From the NCBI RefSeq assembly GCF_000283155.1, contig NW_004454156.1, forward strand, positions 32,447,830 to 32,511,829: a stretch of DNA of 64,000 nucleotides. The letters run 5' to 3'. This stretch comes from Ceratotherium simum simum. Lineage: Eukaryota; Chordata; Mammalia; Perissodactyla; Rhinocerotidae. Shown here one piece after another: positions 31,010 to 41,275 of this stretch. The notes below the pieces were generated by a model that had not been told where the DNA came from, searched no databases, and was given only the letters and a program-made list of their open reading frames with translations. Each line of letters starts with the position of its first letter. The first letter of the stretch is position 1. A program made the translations under genes and the position numbers.

Positions 31010-31300
31010 GGGTCAAGAGAAATGGCTTGAAGCTGGAGGGTCTGTGTGACCTTAGGCAAGTTACTTAACCTCTCTGTGCCTCATGTCCTCATCTGTACAA
31101 TGAGGATAATAGGAGCTACGTTATTCAGTCATGATGAGAATTATCTGCTATGCAAGTGCTTACAATAATGGTAAATGCTCACCAGATGGTACCCTACAAT
31201 GGGGGAAAGACAGGTACAGTGCACGGTGGGTTGTCAGGTGAATGAGAAAGATTTTTATGTAAAGCACCTCCCACAGTGCCAAACACATGGCAGACACTCA
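31010..31300 (+). repeat. MIR SINE, near full length
   Basis: TCTGTGTGACCTTAGGCAAGTTACTTAACCTCTCTGTGCCTCATG is an excellent core. AAGCACCTCCCACAGTGCCAAACACATGGCAGACACTCAG (31262-31301) is a MIR 3' end, probably of a second copy. Confidence 0.9.
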
Positions 31301-31302
31301 GT

Positions 31303-31415
31303 TCATTCACTCTTTTTTTCAACAAATGTTCACAGAGCACCTACTATGTGCTAGGCATTCTTCTAGGCACTAGACACACAGAAATAAAACCAGGAGCTTA
31401 CAGTCTCAATAAATG
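31303..31415 (-). repeat. L2 LINE 3' end, antisense
   Basis: TTCAACAAATGTTCACAGAGCACCTACTATGTGCTAGGC .. CAGGAGCTTACAGTCTC is the reversed L2 terminus. Confidence 0.85.
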
Positions 31416-31552
31416 GGGGCTAGTGTGCTTATGCAAACAGGAACACCACCATTTCCCTTTTTATTACATATTAAATACTCCCAGCAACGAAAAGGGAATA
31501 CTGTCAAATACAGAGCTACCTGCAAAGGAGGCGCCTAATAACTGTGCTCTTA
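31416..31552 (+). repeat. possible L2 3' end, sense
   Basis: AAATACAGAGCTACCTGCAAAGGAGGCGCCTAATAACTG just before the GAAT array has the position and rough wording of an L2 tail, but is diverged. Confidence 0.4.
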
Positions 31553-31584
31553 TGGATGGATGAATGAATGAATGAATGAATGAG
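31553..31584 (+). repeat. (GAAT)n microsatellite
   Basis: Two GGAT units followed by about five TGAA units. Confidence 0.95.
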
Positions 31585-32115
31585 GGAGTTGGCAGGACCT
31601 TGGTGAGGCATAAATAGTGAGCTGGGCCCTGGGTGATCCAGTTCATTACCCTATGGTGGGTGTGGCTAACTCACAGAGCTGTTGCCAGGCGACACTAATA
31701 CATGATCCTAAAGCAGTCTGCAAACAGCGTTATATATAAAAGCTTAATCATCTTTAACATGAATCTTAGAACCCCAATGGCTGGGACAGAGATGGCCTTC
31801 ACACACATGCCCTCCGGCTTCTATTCTGGGCTCTGCTCTGACTCACCCTGTGAGCTGGGGCTGCTCACTCCCCGATGTAGTACCCAGGGGGGAACCGAGG
31901 GGGAGCCAGGGGAGCCAGCAGTCACCTCTCCCAGCAGGCAAACGGCCTTTCGCCGGCCCTGGGCGAACAGACACCCTAGTGGGAGACATCCCATTGCCCA
32001 GGAAACTCCCACCAGCCCTCAGACTCACCTGCTGGCCTGAGCAACTTGCATTCTGGCCCTATTTTTTTTTTACATTAATTAATTGTTTTTTTATTGATTG
32101 GTTGATTGTCTGCTA
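31585..32115. other. unique sequence, no gene seen
   Basis: Overlapping plus and minus frames (60-112 codons) lie in GC-rich 31800-32040 and show no domain. The block 32060-32115 is AT-rich with repeated TTGATTGATT-like steps. Confidence 0.4.
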
Positions 32116-32117
32116 TA

Positions 32118-32306
32118 TTACTTTTTTTTTTAATTTTTTGTTTATTGCAGTAACATTGGTTTATAACATTGTATAAATTTCAGGTGTACATCATTATACT
32201 TCTATTTCTGCATAGATTACATCATGTTCACCACCCAAATACTAATTACAACCCATCACCACACACAAGTGCCGAATTATCCCTTTCACCCTACCTATTC
32301 CTCACC
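32118..32306 (-). mobile_element. L1 3' UTR fragment
   Basis: T-run, then TTTTTTGTTTATTGCAGTAACATTGG and TTACATCATGTTCACCACCC match, almost base for base, the 3' UTR of the L1 at 60641-60815. It is a severely 5'-truncated copy of the same L1 family. No clear target duplication was seen. Confidence 0.9.
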
Positions 32307-33365
32307 AGGCAGAGCTCTCCCGGGAGGAGGCAAATGGAACCACAACTCTGCATGTGTTTCTATTTCCAAAACCTAAAAGCTCATTTGGGGAGGTGTGCGG
32401 CTCCCTGACACAGCTAATTTCGTGGGAGGGGGCTTTGTTGAATCCTCAGATCTACCTCTTCCCAGCAGGGCAGGCCACAGCAGATTATTTCAAGTCCTTC
32501 AGTTTCAGCCTCCCCTTTGTTGTGTCATAAGAAAAAACAGTGTTTGCTTCATCACCACAATGTTGTCAGTGGGACTAAATGAGGTAACTAAAAGTGTTCA
32601 CTATCTATCAGGGCCATCTGGTCTACTTCCGCCTCATCCACCTCCTTCTCATTCAAAGGAGGGAGCTGAACCGAACCCCTGCGGCCCACCCTGCAAATCT
32701 CTTGCGCACTACCTTCCCAATTTTACCACAATCATGTTGCTTTTCATCCTGCTGTAAAGAGTACAAGGCATACAGAAATTCAATGCAGAATTCAGAGAAG
32801 CAACTCTCCCATCTGCATAAGCCTTACTTCCAACGGTTCAACGGAACGTTCGCTTATTACAGGTCTCATGTTCATGGGCATGTGGGAACACCACCCTGTC
32901 ATCCACCGGGTCTGCGAGAAGGAGCTACCGTGACCTGCCTCACCCTAAGCAGTAACACCTGAGAAATGACAGGTTTAGGGTGCTTGCTATATATGGTTTA
33001 TATATGCACATTAAAATAAATCACCAAGTATTAAGGTAAAAATGCTTGTCTTGAATATCACACTTCAAAACACATAGGCTTACATGAGGTCTAAGGTCCT
33101 TCCTGCATCTGATATTCTACGATGATTCCTGCTAAGAGCTGACCTGGCCAGGAGGACAGGGCTAACGCAAGGGAGGTAACGCTCCCCACATGGCCTAAAA
33201 TAATCTCCGTCCATTTCTTCCCTCATCCCATCGCACTCAATATCCACCATGCCATGGCCTCCTCTGGCCTGTGGCCCTCCCCAGCATGTCTTGAACAGAA
33301 CTACAGGTGATTTCCGTTCCCATCCAAGTGGATTCTTCCCATCAAAAGTGTTTCTTACGCTTTAT
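32307..33365. other. unique sequence, no gene seen
   Basis: About 1 kb free of clear repeats; frames of 74-122 codons on the plus strand overlap in different phases and have no domain. Weak L2-like wording occurs at 33190-33330. Confidence 0.4.
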
Positions 33366-33369
33366 TACA

Positions 33370-33700
33370 CTCACTCATTTAATGTCCACCCCTGGTTTGG
33401 TCAACCAGAAATGACCAATCCTTATGCACTTTCTGCAGGTCTACTCCACGGCAGGCTCAGCATACAGACATGACAATGACCATGGCTCACCTTGAGGGGC
33501 TCAAAAACAAATGGGGGAATGCAAGGTACATGGATTAACGTCAAAACGAAATGGGCTACTATAAGTGCCTCAAAAGAATTATAAAAGATGACTGGAATTC
33601 AGGCCGGAGTGGCTGATTCGGAAGGTGGGAAAGAAAGGTCTTGAACTGGACTGAACGTGAGCAGAATCTAGACAGGGAGAGCGAGAGGCGAGAGGTGAGG
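33370..33700 (-). repeat. L2 LINE, antisense, diverged
   Basis: CTATAAGTGCCTCAAAAGAATTATAAAAG, GGCCGGAGTGGCTGATTCGGAAGG and AAAGAAAGGTCTTGAACTGGACTGAACG recall reversed L2. Confidence 0.5.
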
Positions 33701-34239
33701 GAGATCCCTTGGTTCAAAATACTAATTTGTGATAAATGCTCATCTCTCCAGGCCCCTCTCTTCGGACCCATTTTCTCCTTGGAGTCAGCCCCTTGGTAAC
33801 CACTTAGATTTCTGCAGCATCCTCCCACTGTTGTTTGTCAGTTGGCTACTCCGTGCTTGTTCTGACCCTTTCAGGCCTGCTCACCTTCCCCATTCTCTGG
33901 GCCCTGACCCAATACTGCACTCTCCGAGTTGGCATTAAGTGTGGCAAGGCTAAAATTAGTACTGTTTCCATAGATATCTAAACTTCTCTGTAGCAAATCT
34001 GTTCAGCTTCCAAGTAGGAAAAATATATCTTTTTCCATCCTGAATGCAAAGGACCTGGGGTCTGGAAAGGCCACACCTGCTCACGTCTGGACATGAGGGG
34101 ACAGAGGAGCGTTCTCTGGTCTGTGTGGTGGCACTGATGGGGGCTTGTCCTCACTGAGCCACGAAGCACCACCAGAAAAGGAGGGACAGCATGCACAGAG
34201 AGCACCGCGTGTCTGGACCACCAGCACACACTCACCCTG
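33701..34239. other. unique sequence, no gene seen
   Basis: A 105-codon minus frame at 33978-34295 has several Cys and Trp but no recognised pattern. No repeat assigned. Confidence 0.4.
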
Positions 34240-34450
34240 CAAGTTGGACCACACCATTCACAGTTAATACATGAGAAACTGAGGTTCAAAGACATCCAGA
34301 GAACTGCCCACAGCCACCCAGCAAAGGGCAGTCATCGTGACGACGACGACAGCATCTAACAACCAGAACAGGCACAGCTGACGTTTACTGGTCCTGTTCT
34401 GCTCTAGCTTCTCCGCTCAATGCTTCACACGCTTTCTCTCCTTTCATCCT
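34240..34450 (-). repeat. MIR fragments, antisense
   Basis: TTAATACATGAGAAACTGAGGTTCAAAG .. CACAGCCACCCAGCAAAGG is a reversed MIR core. CGTGACGACGACGACAGC follows (34336-34353). Then ACAGCTGACGTTTACTGGTCC .. GCTTCACACGC is a second reversed MIR 3' end. Confidence 0.65.
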
Positions 34451-34903
34451 TGTTATGGATGAATTATGTCCTCCTAGAAAAGATATGCTGAAGTCCTAAC
34501 CCCTAATAACTCAGAATGTGACCTTATTCAGAAACAAAGTCATTGCAGATGTAATTAATATGAGGTCACACTGCAGAAGGGTGGGCTCTTCATCCAGTAT
34601 GACTGGTGTCCTCATAAGAGGATGGCCATGTGAAGAAAGACACACAGAGAACACCATGTGACAACAGAGCATTGGCGTGGTGTATCTACAAGCCAAGGAA
34701 TGTCAAAGATTACCTGCAAACCACTAGAAGCTAGGAAGATGCAGGAGGATTGCCCTACAGGCTTCAGAGGGAGCAGGACCCTGTTGACACACCCTGGTTT
34801 CAGATTTCTAGCCTCCAGAACTGTGAGACAATACATTTCTGTTGTTTTGAGTCCCCCAGTTTGTGGTAGTATTTTGTCACATCAGCCACAGGAAACCAAT
34901 ACA
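34451..34903 (+). mobile_element. solo MaLR/MLT1-like LTR with perfect duplication
   Basis: It runs from TGTTATGGATGAATTATGTC to GGAAACCAATACA, with CAGAATGTGACCTTATTC, GACTGGTGTCCTCATAAG, CTAGCCTCCAGAACTGTGAG and CCCCCAGTTTGTGG inside. The flanking 5-mers ATCCT (34446-34450 and 34904-34908) are identical. TG..CA ends and the 5-bp duplication define a complete solo LTR. No internal region remains. Confidence 0.88.
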
Positions 34904-34939
34904 ATCCTTAACACACTTCTTTGAAGACTCATGCACTAA

Positions 34940-35225
34940 AAAGTCAGGTTTTACACATGAGGACACTGAAGCTTAACTAAAAGCAAATAATATCAATAAC
35001 AAATACCAAGAGGGTTCTAAGTGCTTTCCATATATAAACTCGTTTAAGCCCCTCAATGATCTTAACCCCACAACAACCTCATGAAGCTATCCCATTTTAA
35101 TGAGAGCAAAGTAAGGCACAGAAAGGTTAAGAAGTTTGCCTGAGGTCACACAGCTTGTAAGTGGTGGAGACGGGATTCAAACCTAGACCTAGAATCTGTG
35201 CTCTCTTACCCACTAACACCACCTA
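34940..35225 (-). repeat. MIR SINE, full-length antisense
   Basis: TTCTAAGTGCTTTCCATATATAAACTCG, CCCCACAACAACCTCATGAAGC, AAAGTAAGGCACAGAAAGGTTAAG, GAGGTCACACAGCTTGTAAGTGGTGG and GGATTCAAACCTAGACC appear in perfect reversed order. Confidence 0.93.
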
Positions 35226-35560
35226 AAGCCAGAAGAGAGCGTCTAACCCGGGCTTGACCTCTGGTGGTCTGGTTTCAAAGCCCACATCCTTGGCTGCTCT
35301 CTCCTCTTGTATACCACCTGCCAAACAGAATGTTCTGCACTCAGGAGCCCCATAAAAGCTTATTTGATAACACAAACAGATTAATTAAATGGTCAGTGGC
35401 TTGTATCCCATTTGCTCAAATTAGAGTATATTTATGATCATTTTGGCAGTTAAGACTGACCCCGGTCCATATGGGTAATAGAAATCTGGAAAGGAGCACC
35501 TAGAGTATTTAGAGCTCTCCACAGGCAGAGCAAAACAAAGGTCCTCCCTCACAAAACTTT
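35226..35560. other. unique sequence, no gene seen
   Basis: No recognised repeat or exon. Confidence 0.4.
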
Positions 35561-35564
35561 CATG

Positions 35565-36060
35565 TACTAAGTCATTTCAACGAACATTTACTAAGTGCCT
35601 ACTATGTGCCAGCACTGAGTCAGGTAATGGGAGGACAAGACACAGCCCCAGCCCAGGAGGTGCCCCTGTGGAAGGACATGGAAATGGCCAAGTTGCCATA
35701 TATCCTGGCAAGTACGACCACGGATGTCAGAACATAGGTGCCGCCGGAGGACGGAGGAGACGTACCCGAATGTGCCCAGGTAAACAGCCGAGGCTTCAGA
35801 GCAGGTGGCATCTGAACTGCATCCTCAATTTCAAGCTTATTTCTTACTTTAAGGCTAATCTGACCCCCCCCACTACACACACACACATACAAACACACAC
35901 ACAAACAGAGGTCTTTCTTCTCTCCCTCCTTTTTTTCTTTCTCTTTGCAACTTTTCCCTGAAATACTAGATTTTTTCACTGCATGAACTACACTTGTGAC
36001 AGGACCTTCAGTGATATTCAGTTTTCATGATTACTAATCCATAATGAAGGGAATAGACTT
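35565..36060 (-). repeat. L2 3' end (antisense), then unassigned DNA with CA run
   Basis: TTTCAACGAACATTTACTAAGTGCCTACTATGTGCCAGC (35575-35613) is the reversed L2 end, weakly continued to about 35830. A CA/CAAA run lies at 35872-35906. The opposed frames here (97 and 119 codons) have no domain. Confidence 0.7.
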
Positions 36061-36384
36061 AACTCGTCACCTTCAGAAAAACATTTTTAGGATCAGAGCA
36101 TTGAATAACTAAAGTTAAAAGATAACTAGTGATGGTTATTAGCATTAACTCAGCTGAACTATCCCTCAGAAGAAAACAGCACTGGGAAAGGGATGGTGTC
36201 AGGGGGGTGGGAGGTGTCTCTGGGAGCAGGGGTCCAACGGGTCCTGGGAGCCAAGGAAGAAGGATCTAGAATAGAGGTGTGTCCTGTCACCAACCTTTCA
36301 GCCGGGCACTCGCCCACCCACAGGGTCACGCCACACACAGCAAGCTGCCATGGTCATGAGGCAGCTCGTGGCTCAGCAGAAAGA
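36061..36384. other. unique sequence, no gene seen
   Basis: No recognised repeat or exon. Confidence 0.4.
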
Positions 36385-36545
36385 ATGCAGGTTCTGACTT
36401 GACCCTGCCTCCGTCCCCTCCACTGTAATAGGCACACAGCATCTGCCTTATAGAGTCGATCCCAGATCAAGTGTCCCAGAGCTGCTCAGAACCTCGCCCA
36501 GCACAAAGCAGACACACAGTAACTGTTAGTCATTATTGTCACTAA
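36385..36545 (+). repeat. MIR SINE, diverged
   Basis: AGAATGCAGGTTCTGACTTG and the 3' end AACCTCGCCCAGCACAAAGCAGACACACAGTAACTGTTAGTCATTATTG; the core is poorly kept. Confidence 0.6.
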
Positions 36546-36607
36546 CACAGTCTCCACCAACACAGAATTGAACACGCTACCTAGGCAAATAGCAGCTCTC
36601 CTTTTCC

Positions 36608-36655
36608 TTCATCCTCATCCTCATCCTCATCACCATCACCATCACCGCCACCATC
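36608..36655 (+). repeat. (TCATCC)n / (ATCACC)n array
   Basis: Three CATCCT-type hexamers pass into three ATCACC hexamers. The reading frame gives poly-His, a product of the repeat. Confidence 0.9.
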
Positions 36656-36950
36656 AAAGCCGTGTGCAAGCATTGGGCAAGTCAGTCACCTCCGGGCCTG
36701 AATTTCCACGTCTCTGCAACAAGTTCTCGTGGAACGCGAGGCCCAGATGCCCAGCATGAGGCACAGGGAGGCCAGGCCGGCTCACACTGGGAGCATCTTC
36801 CAGAGTGAATCTGGGGCCACGGTGAAGAGCTGTGAACCCACCAAGCTGGGAAAGCAAACCAACAAGCCTTTTACATTAAAATCAGATCCTTTTAACAGAA
36901 AGCACGCCCACTCACCTCTGCCCTGCAACAGGGAGGCTGGCCCTTGAGGA
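36656..36950 (+). repeat. MIR piece and unique sequence
   Basis: AGCATTGGGCAAGTCAGTCACCTCCGGGCCTGAATTTCC (36669-36707) is a MIR core. The rest to 36950 is unassigned. Confidence 0.55.
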
Positions 36951-36954
36951 GGGC

Positions 36955-37165
36955 ATGGAATTGGCCGCCCCGGCAGCCGCGATTATCTCCTGGAGCTGGC
37001 AGAATCTGGCCGGGTTAGGGCACACAACCTTGCTCCTGAAACGGCTTGACTGTGTGTTTGGGTTTATTATTTCTGCCCTGCCCACAAAAAGCCCTTGGAT
37101 CGGCGTGAGTATTTCTTTTTTTAACTCCCCTGGCGTGAGCGGCGCACGACAGAGGCACGCCTCCA
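36955..37165. other. small CpG-rich, repeat-free block
   Basis: About a dozen CpGs in 210 bases (GGCCGCCCCGGCAGCCGCG, AATCTGGCCGGG, GGATCGGCGTGAG, GTGAGCGGCGCACGACAG, GAGCTCGAGC), far above the local background. It is too short for a CpG island by usual definitions. Overlapping frames of 60-90 codons exist on both strands. It could be a regulatory element or a non-obvious exon. Confidence 0.4.
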
Positions 37166-37535
37166 TGAGCTCGAGCTGTTCCCAGACTGAGACACACTGT
37201 GGGGTTTACTTGTGTAGTCTCTTCTGAATGGTGTCAGATGGTGCTCTCCCCACCCCCCTGCTCCGGCACTGAGAGCCAGGCATCCCCCCGGCGGAGCTCT
37301 GATGTAGGAGCAACCAACAGTGGGAATGACCACCGACACCCCAACCCAACCCCTGGGCAGGTGGGGCTCAGCTGTTCCATCTCCCGCTGGCCCACCCTCT
37401 CACTGCCCTGGAGGCGACATGGCACAACCAAGGAGCACCGGACCAGGAGTCAAGAAACTTGGCCACTGACCGGCCGTGTGGTCAACAGTGGGCTCAGTCT
37501 GCCCATCAACCACACCCCATCAGGTGGCCTGTAAT
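37166..37535 (+). repeat. GC-rich sequence ending in a MIR
   Basis: GGACCAGGAGTCAAGAAACTTGGCCACTGACC .. GTCAACAGTGGGCTCAGTCTGCCC (37440-37505) reads as a diverged MIR. The 111-codon plus frame runs into it and is not supported. Confidence 0.5.
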
Positions 37536-38400
37536 CAATCCCGGCACTAAAACTTGTAGGATCCCTTCTCATTCCCTCCCAAGGCTGCATCTCCCATTCC
37601 TCCTCCTCTTCCCCTCCTACCAGGCCTAGGATCTGCCTCTCACTGGCCGTTGCCCCGCCCTTCTCACGTCACAAAAATGCAAGCACAAGTCACCAAGTTC
37701 ACCTCCACCCCTGGCCCCCCAGCCCCTCACCGACATTCCTTCTCCCCTCCCCCAACTATTTCTTCTCTCTCTCCCTCCTTTATGCCTCTCCTCTGGTCCT
37801 CTCATTTCCTGTCTCTGCTCAGGGAACTTAAATGAGAAAATAGTATGTTATTTCCACAGACTGCACTGTGCCATCCGCCGTGGTCAAACCCGAAAGCTCA
37901 TCTTCCCTCTCTGATTCGGTCCTTTGTTAGAGCTGGTATGGATCCCGAGGACAGGCCCAGGAGGGGCTGAAGGTCAGAAGGGCCCAGCCAGCCAGGGCGA
38001 CAGGACACCTCAGGTGAAGGACCCCTGGCGCAGACACAGACGAGGCAGGTCTTCACTTCTCCTAAGACCCCACTGCCACTGTCCTCACACATCAGGGCAT
38101 CTCGTCTTTCAGGAGCATGTCCGCCGTGGCGAGAAAAGATGCGCCTCTAGTTTGATCTGAACTCAAAACGTTCTCACAAAGCTCTTAGAACACAACCCAA
38201 ATAACAAGGCAATGGAAATGTTGCAGCTGAAACAGGGCAATTCACTTAACAAACACTAGCTATGTTTATTACTTTAAATGGATCATAAAGTAAATCTATC
38301 TTGTTTTTACTGGAACTATTTTTTGGGGGGGGGGTGCCTTTTCTGAAATAAATTTAATCCTTAGGCGATAAATCCTGTGTAAGCCAATAATAGTTTTACT
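37536..38400. other. unique sequence, no gene seen
   Basis: Pyrimidine-rich 37560-37820 followed by mixed DNA. Ten G in a row at 38325-38334. No repeat or exon recognised. Confidence 0.4.
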
Positions 38401-38404
38401 GGCC

Positions 38405-38585
38405 ATTTCCTGGAAAGCCTGCAGTCAGGCAGCTCTGGGTTCAAATTCCACCTCAGCTATGTATTGGCTGTGAAACATTGGGAGAGGAACTGACCCCGTC
38501 TGTGCCTCAGTTTCCTTGTCTGTAACCAGGAATACTAAACTACTAGCACACTGGAGCACTCAGAGACTGTAATTCACTCCACACA
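38405..38585 (+). repeat. MIR SINE
   Basis: GCAGCTCTGGGTTCAAATTCCACC, TCTGTGCCTCAGTTTCCTTGTCTG. The 3' end is weak. Confidence 0.88.
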
Positions 38586-38589
38586 CATC

Positions 38590-38830
38590 TTCATCATCAT
38601 CATTATATGAACATTTACTGAGACTTCAACATGTCAGACAGTAATCTAAGTGCTTTGCACGGATTAACGCATTCACACAACAATGCTAAGAGGTAGGGAC
38701 TATTGTGCTCTCTGTTTTACAGAGGGACAGAGAAGTCAAGTAACTTGCCCAAAGTCACACAGCTGAGCAGAGGAAGCGGGATTCACCCCTAGACAGTCTG
38801 CCTTCAGAGCTACACTATTCAGTCTCTGAT
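38590..38830 (-). repeat. MIR SINE, full-length antisense
   Basis: GAACATTTACTGAGACTTCAACATG, TCTAAGTGCTTTGCACGGATTAACGC, ATGCTAAGAGGTAGGGACTATTG, GAAGTCAAGTAACTTGCCCAAAGTCACACAGCTG. It lies tail to tail with the sense MIR just before it. Confidence 0.92.
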
Positions 38831-39735
38831 ATCAGGTCCAGTAGCCAGCAAAGAGTAAACTGTTCAGCAACTCACTCGCTAGGATTATAATAATATTGGC
38901 TTTATTTTTATAAGAACCATTGCCTCCAGAGGGGTGATTTCATTTTGACTTTTTGAATTAAATTTCAGTCCTAGGGGCACTGAGCCTAGTGTAATAGCTC
39001 ATATTTCTGCCTGCTATCCACTCCCATCATACTGGAGAGAAAGCCAGGCTAAGGGAACTACCTGCTCACAGCTTTATGGGTCAAGCTGCAGTCTCTGGGC
39101 CAAAGAGGCTGGGGGGTTTCTCCATTCTAGAACTGTTGGCAAATCTCTCTGTGGCTGGAGCCAACTGCAGACTGACAGCCACCACCTGTCCTAGTGCGGG
39201 CAGAGGGCCGTGCCACAGAGAGAGCAAAGCTCCTCCGCCTGAAATACGTATGTCCACCTCTAGCCATTCCCAGGGGCCTCCAGGCTGGGTAGAGGTTGCC
39301 CTCCCCAGCTCCATCCCCTGAGCCATTGATGGTGCTGAAATCCAGTCCCAGCCATGCCCCCAGAGCAGGAGACCAGTGCACTGAGCTCGCACTTGGCAGC
39401 ACAGAGCCCTTTCACTGTAGTGGGAGGGAGCAGTTTGACTCTGTTTAATTGAAAGCTTCCCTCGCCAGAGCCTGGGCGCACTTGTCAGCAGCAAGCAGAG
39501 GTGGGAAGCATGGGGCAATGAGGAACCCGCCTGCCCCACGTGCTGAAGCCTCCTGTGGCCCCACCCGCGATGGGCTCAGCCAGCCAAGTCAACCTGGAGA
39601 GTGAGGTGTGGCCTTCGGGATAAATTTGGTGCAGCTTCACAGCAGCCACCCCCAGATATTGCTCAGTCCAGCAATCGCAACCTGAACCTTCCAGCCTTGG
39701 GCTTTTAGACAAACTGTCATAGAAGAAAACATACA
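38831..39735. other. unique sequence, no gene seen
   Basis: A 152-codon minus frame (39081-39539) starts in GC-rich DNA; three other frames in both directions overlap it. No domain, signal peptide or splice-bounded structure is visible. No transposon recognised. Confidence 0.4.
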
Positions 39736-39739
39736 GGAT

Positions 39740-39870
39740 GGTCGAAAACACGGGTCTTGGCACACTACAGCTCTGGGTCTGAATCATGGATCTGTTCTCA
39801 AGCCATGAGACCCGGGCAAGTAGCACAGCCTCTGTGAGCCTCAATTTCTCATCCATGCAATGGGCACAGA
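39740..39870 (+). repeat. MIR SINE
   Basis: CAGCTCTGGGTCTGAATCATGGATCTG, GACCCGGGCAAGTAGCACAGCCTCTGTGAGCCTCAATTTC and CCATGCAATGGGC. Confidence 0.85.
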
Positions 39871-40034
39871 ACCAGGTTAGAAACCCAACCCCAATCCCCC
39901 AACTCTGGTGACCATCAGTGACGCAGGACTGAAACAAATGACCCCCACAACTCCAATCAGTGGGGTGTGCTCAAAAGCGTGGACACGTGAAGGCAGTCTA
40001 TGGAGTCAGAAGTCAAGAGAGCAGACACCTTCAC

Positions 40035-40207
40035 GAGGGACAAGGGGGCAGTGATGGGGGACGGGGGGCTCTGGGATGCCTGGTAATGTCCTATTTCTTG
40101 ATCTGGGAGCTGGTTATATAGGTGGTCTCCCTTTGTAAAAATAATCAAGCTGCACATTTATGCTTTCTGTACTCTGCTTCTTGTATAATACACTACATTG
40201 CAATTTT
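40035..40207 (+). mobile_element. L1M LINE 3' end
   Basis: GGATGCCTGGTAATGTCCTATTTCTTGATCTGGGAGCTGG and AATCAAGCTGCACATTTATGC .. TTGTATAATACACTACATTGC are the terminal L1M text. 39871-40034 before it is unassigned. Confidence 0.75.
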
Positions 40208-40221
40208 AAAAATTTACTAGA

Positions 40222-40463
40222 TTGGGGCCGGCCCGGTGGCGCAAGCAGTTAAGTGCGCACGCTCCACTACAGCGGCTAGGGGTTCGCAGGTTTGGATCCC
40301 AGGCATGCACCAACGCACCGCTTGGCAAGCCATGCTGTGGCGGCGTCCCATATAAAGTGGAGGAAGATGGGCACAGATGTTAGGCCAGGGCCAGTCTTCC
40401 TTAGCAAAAAGAGGAGGATTGGCAGATGTTAGCTCAGGACCGATCTTCCTCACCAAAAAAAAA
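40222..40463 (+). mobile_element. ERE-type SINE at the end of L1M
   Basis: Head GGGGCCGGCCCGGTGGCGCA, A-box-like AAGCAGTTAAGTGCG, B-box-like GTTTGGATCCCAGG, middle class GTGGCGGCGTCCCATATAAAGTGGAGG, two 3' modules, poly-A. AAAAATTTACTAGA is repeated exactly at 40208-40221 and 40464-40477, and the 5' junction TTTT/AAAA is a textbook L1-endonuclease site. Confidence 0.95.
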
Positions 40464-40477
40464 AAAAATTTACTAGA

Positions 40478-40800
40478 AAAACAAACAAACAAAAAGCTTT
40501 GGCATGGGACATGTAAACTGGCCTTTGTCCTCAGCTCAAAGCAAGAACTCTGGATCTGAACAAGCCGGTCATCGTCCCACATGAGGCCCCTTCCCTCAGG
40601 GTCGTATTTACAAGGTGTCCCCATAATGGCACAGTTGCATTTGCAGGCCCCCAGCGGACTCAGAGATCATCGTGCCCGGTGATGCCAACGCATCTTCACT
40701 GGCTTCCACAAACATTTACTGAGCAGCTACTATCTAGCAGGCGTGGATCTAGATGTGGACAAAACTAAGAAAGCTCCTTCTTTAAAAAGGCTTATTTTAT
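40478..40800 (-). repeat. unique sequence, then L2 3' end (antisense)
   Basis: CTTCCACAAACATTTACTGAGCAGCTACTATCTAGCAGGCG (40705-40745) is the reversed L2 end. Earlier bases are unassigned. Confidence 0.7.
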
Positions 40801-40809
40801 GGGCCTGAA

Positions 40810-40990
40810 GAGAAGACGGGAACAAGTGCCATTTACTGAGGCCCTGCTGGGTGTAATAATGGTGCCTGGGCGGTGCACCTGCCACACAAGGTAACCTGAA
40901 CACCGTTGCAAGGTTCAGGCTCATCCAGATGATCTCTGGGGCCTGCCCCGCCCCTAGTCCCTTGGTACAAACCACCCAGTCAATGTCAAT
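40810..40990 (-). repeat. MIR fragment, antisense
   Basis: AAGTGCCATTTACTGAGGCCCTGCTGGG .. ACAAGGTAACCTGAACACCG resembles the reversed MIR 3' half. Confidence 0.5.
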
Positions 40991-41039
40991 GGAAGCCCAA
41001 AGCCTTCTCTAAGGTTTATTTTTCCTCTAAGAATTTTTG

Positions 41040-41275
41040 AGACAACAAGCACAGCAGGGTTCTAGAGACAGATTATCTTGGTTCACACTTTAGCTATGTG
41101 ACTCTGGGTATGTTTCTTAACTTCTCTGTGCCTCGGTTTTCCCATTTTCAAAATGGAAGAAATAATTACTTCTTAGGATTCTGTGAGGATTAAATGAGAT
41201 GACTCAGTAAAATGCTTAGAATCGTGCTTGGCATCTGGTAAGCACTCAATGCACTTTAGCTGCTCCTGTTTTCAT
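41040..41275 (+). repeat. MIR SINE, full length
   Basis: TGTGACTCTGGGTATGTTTCTTAACTTCTCTGTGCCTCGG, CAAAATGGAAGAAATAATTACTTC, GATTCTGTGAGGATTAAATGAGATG and CATCTGGTAAGCACTCAATGC. Confidence 0.93.

Noticed and set aside
20795..36655. CRISPR array or other spaced direct repeats
   Set aside because: All arrays here are simple tandem microsatellites without spacers, in mammalian DNA.
39081..39937. Two adjacent minus-strand frames (150 and 152 codons) that might be exons of one gene
   Set aside because: The upstream one overlaps a sense MIR, neither has a domain, and plus-strand frames overlap. No defensible splice pair was found.
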